DNA of 22,202 bases from CAZMYO01 sp964570525 (GTDB taxonomy: Bacteria; Patescibacteriota; Patescibacteriia; Magasanikbacterales; GWA2-37-8). The DNA lies in the NCBI GenBank assembly GCA_964570525.1, contig CAZMYO010000041.1, forward strand, positions 1 through 22,202, read 5' to 3'. Shown here piece after piece: positions 22,055-22,202 of the stretch (position 1 is its first letter; each line of letters begins with the position of its first letter). Made by a program: the position numbers and the translations under genes. The notes below the pieces were generated by a model, which worked only from the letters and a program-made list of their open reading frames with translations, made no database searches and was not told where the DNA came from.

Positions 22055-22202
22055 TTACATGCCGCTTACATCCGGGTTTACTACCACTTCCTTATCTTTA
22101 TCTTTCGTAAACACCACCGCCAACATAAAAGCCAGTAAAGCCAAGAAGTGGAGCGACGGGGTTCCAAGACCAATGAGGGTGAGGAGAGCGGCGATAATAG
22201 TG
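22055..22202 (-). CDS. Partial membrane protein (C-terminal ~49 aa)
   Basis: The minus-strand frame is open from the right edge to TAA at 22057-22055. The visible end is a hydrophobic segment (TIIAALLTLIGLGTPSLHFL, then ALLAFMLAVVF) and a short charged tail (TKDKDKEVVVNPDVSGM). It looks like one or two C-terminal membrane helices of a small protein whose start lies outside the window. Tail hydrophilicity suggests it ends on one side of the membrane. Function unknown; it may share a transcript with tRNA-Trp, which begins 7 bases after the stop. Confidence 0.6.
   Translation of the reverse strand, partial: TIIAALLTLIGLGTPSLHFLALLAFMLAVVFTKDKDKEVVVNPDVSGM

Overview
The window looks like a chromosome fragment from a Candidate Phyla Radiation (Patescibacteria, probably Parcubacteria-type) bacterium. 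The evidence is indirect. There is a giant Ser/Thr/Ala/Gly-rich repeat surface protein, a membrane protein resembling the non-ATPase half of CPR type IV secretion-like DUF87 proteins, several small secreted or membrane proteins without known families, housekeeping genes lacking Shine-Dalgarno (SD) sequences, and short palindromic repeats inside coding regions. TGA is used as a normal stop (for example at the end of the MFS gene), which argues against a UGA-recoding lineage such as Gracilibacteria.

Layout, left to right. (1) 1-4732, minus: the first ~1577 codons of a giant exported repeat protein running off the left edge. (2) 4850-6555, minus: a 489-aa membrane protein preceded by a 55-aa two-helix membrane protein. 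(3) 6669-7061, plus: a small protein with two zinc-finger-like Cys4 modules, with its own promoter, strong SD and terminator. (4) 7138-10163, minus: secF and secD; this SecD carries a ~240-residue insert with one and a half parvulin-type prolyl isomerase domains. (5) 10164-11097: 0.93 kb without a protein gene, holding a probable secDF promoter and leader and two consecutive, highly structured, promoter- and terminator-bounded candidate ncRNAs on the plus strand. (6) 11098-13953, minus: secA, with two in-frame palindromic-repeat insertions. (7) 14073-17860, minus: an acidic hypothetical protein, a small membrane protein flanked by twin hairpins, and a tight operon of DoxX-like protein, secreted Cys-rich protein and MFS transporter. 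(8) 18066-18653, plus: a CYTH-domain protein with its own promoter and terminator. (9) 18742-20660, minus: a secreted FN3-amidohydrolase and greA. (10) 21037-21669, minus: a very GC-rich orphan gene behind a long structured leader. (11) 21921-22202, minus: a partial copy of tRNA-Trp, the intact tRNA-Trp(CCA), and the 3' end of a membrane protein gene.

Together, secA, secD and secF form most of a Sec export module next to several exported proteins (giant repeat protein, Cys-rich protein, FN3-amidohydrolase). The SecD-parvulin fusion suggests that folding help is built into the translocon on the outer face. The two candidate ncRNAs between secD and secA belong to no RNA family I recognise and, with the SecD fusion, are the best leads. 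Promoters recur with an extended -10 of the form TGC-TANNNT. Translation signals fall into two classes: SD-led genes (6669, 15313, 18066, 21669) and AT-rich leaders without SD (the giant gene, secD, secF, secA, greA and others).
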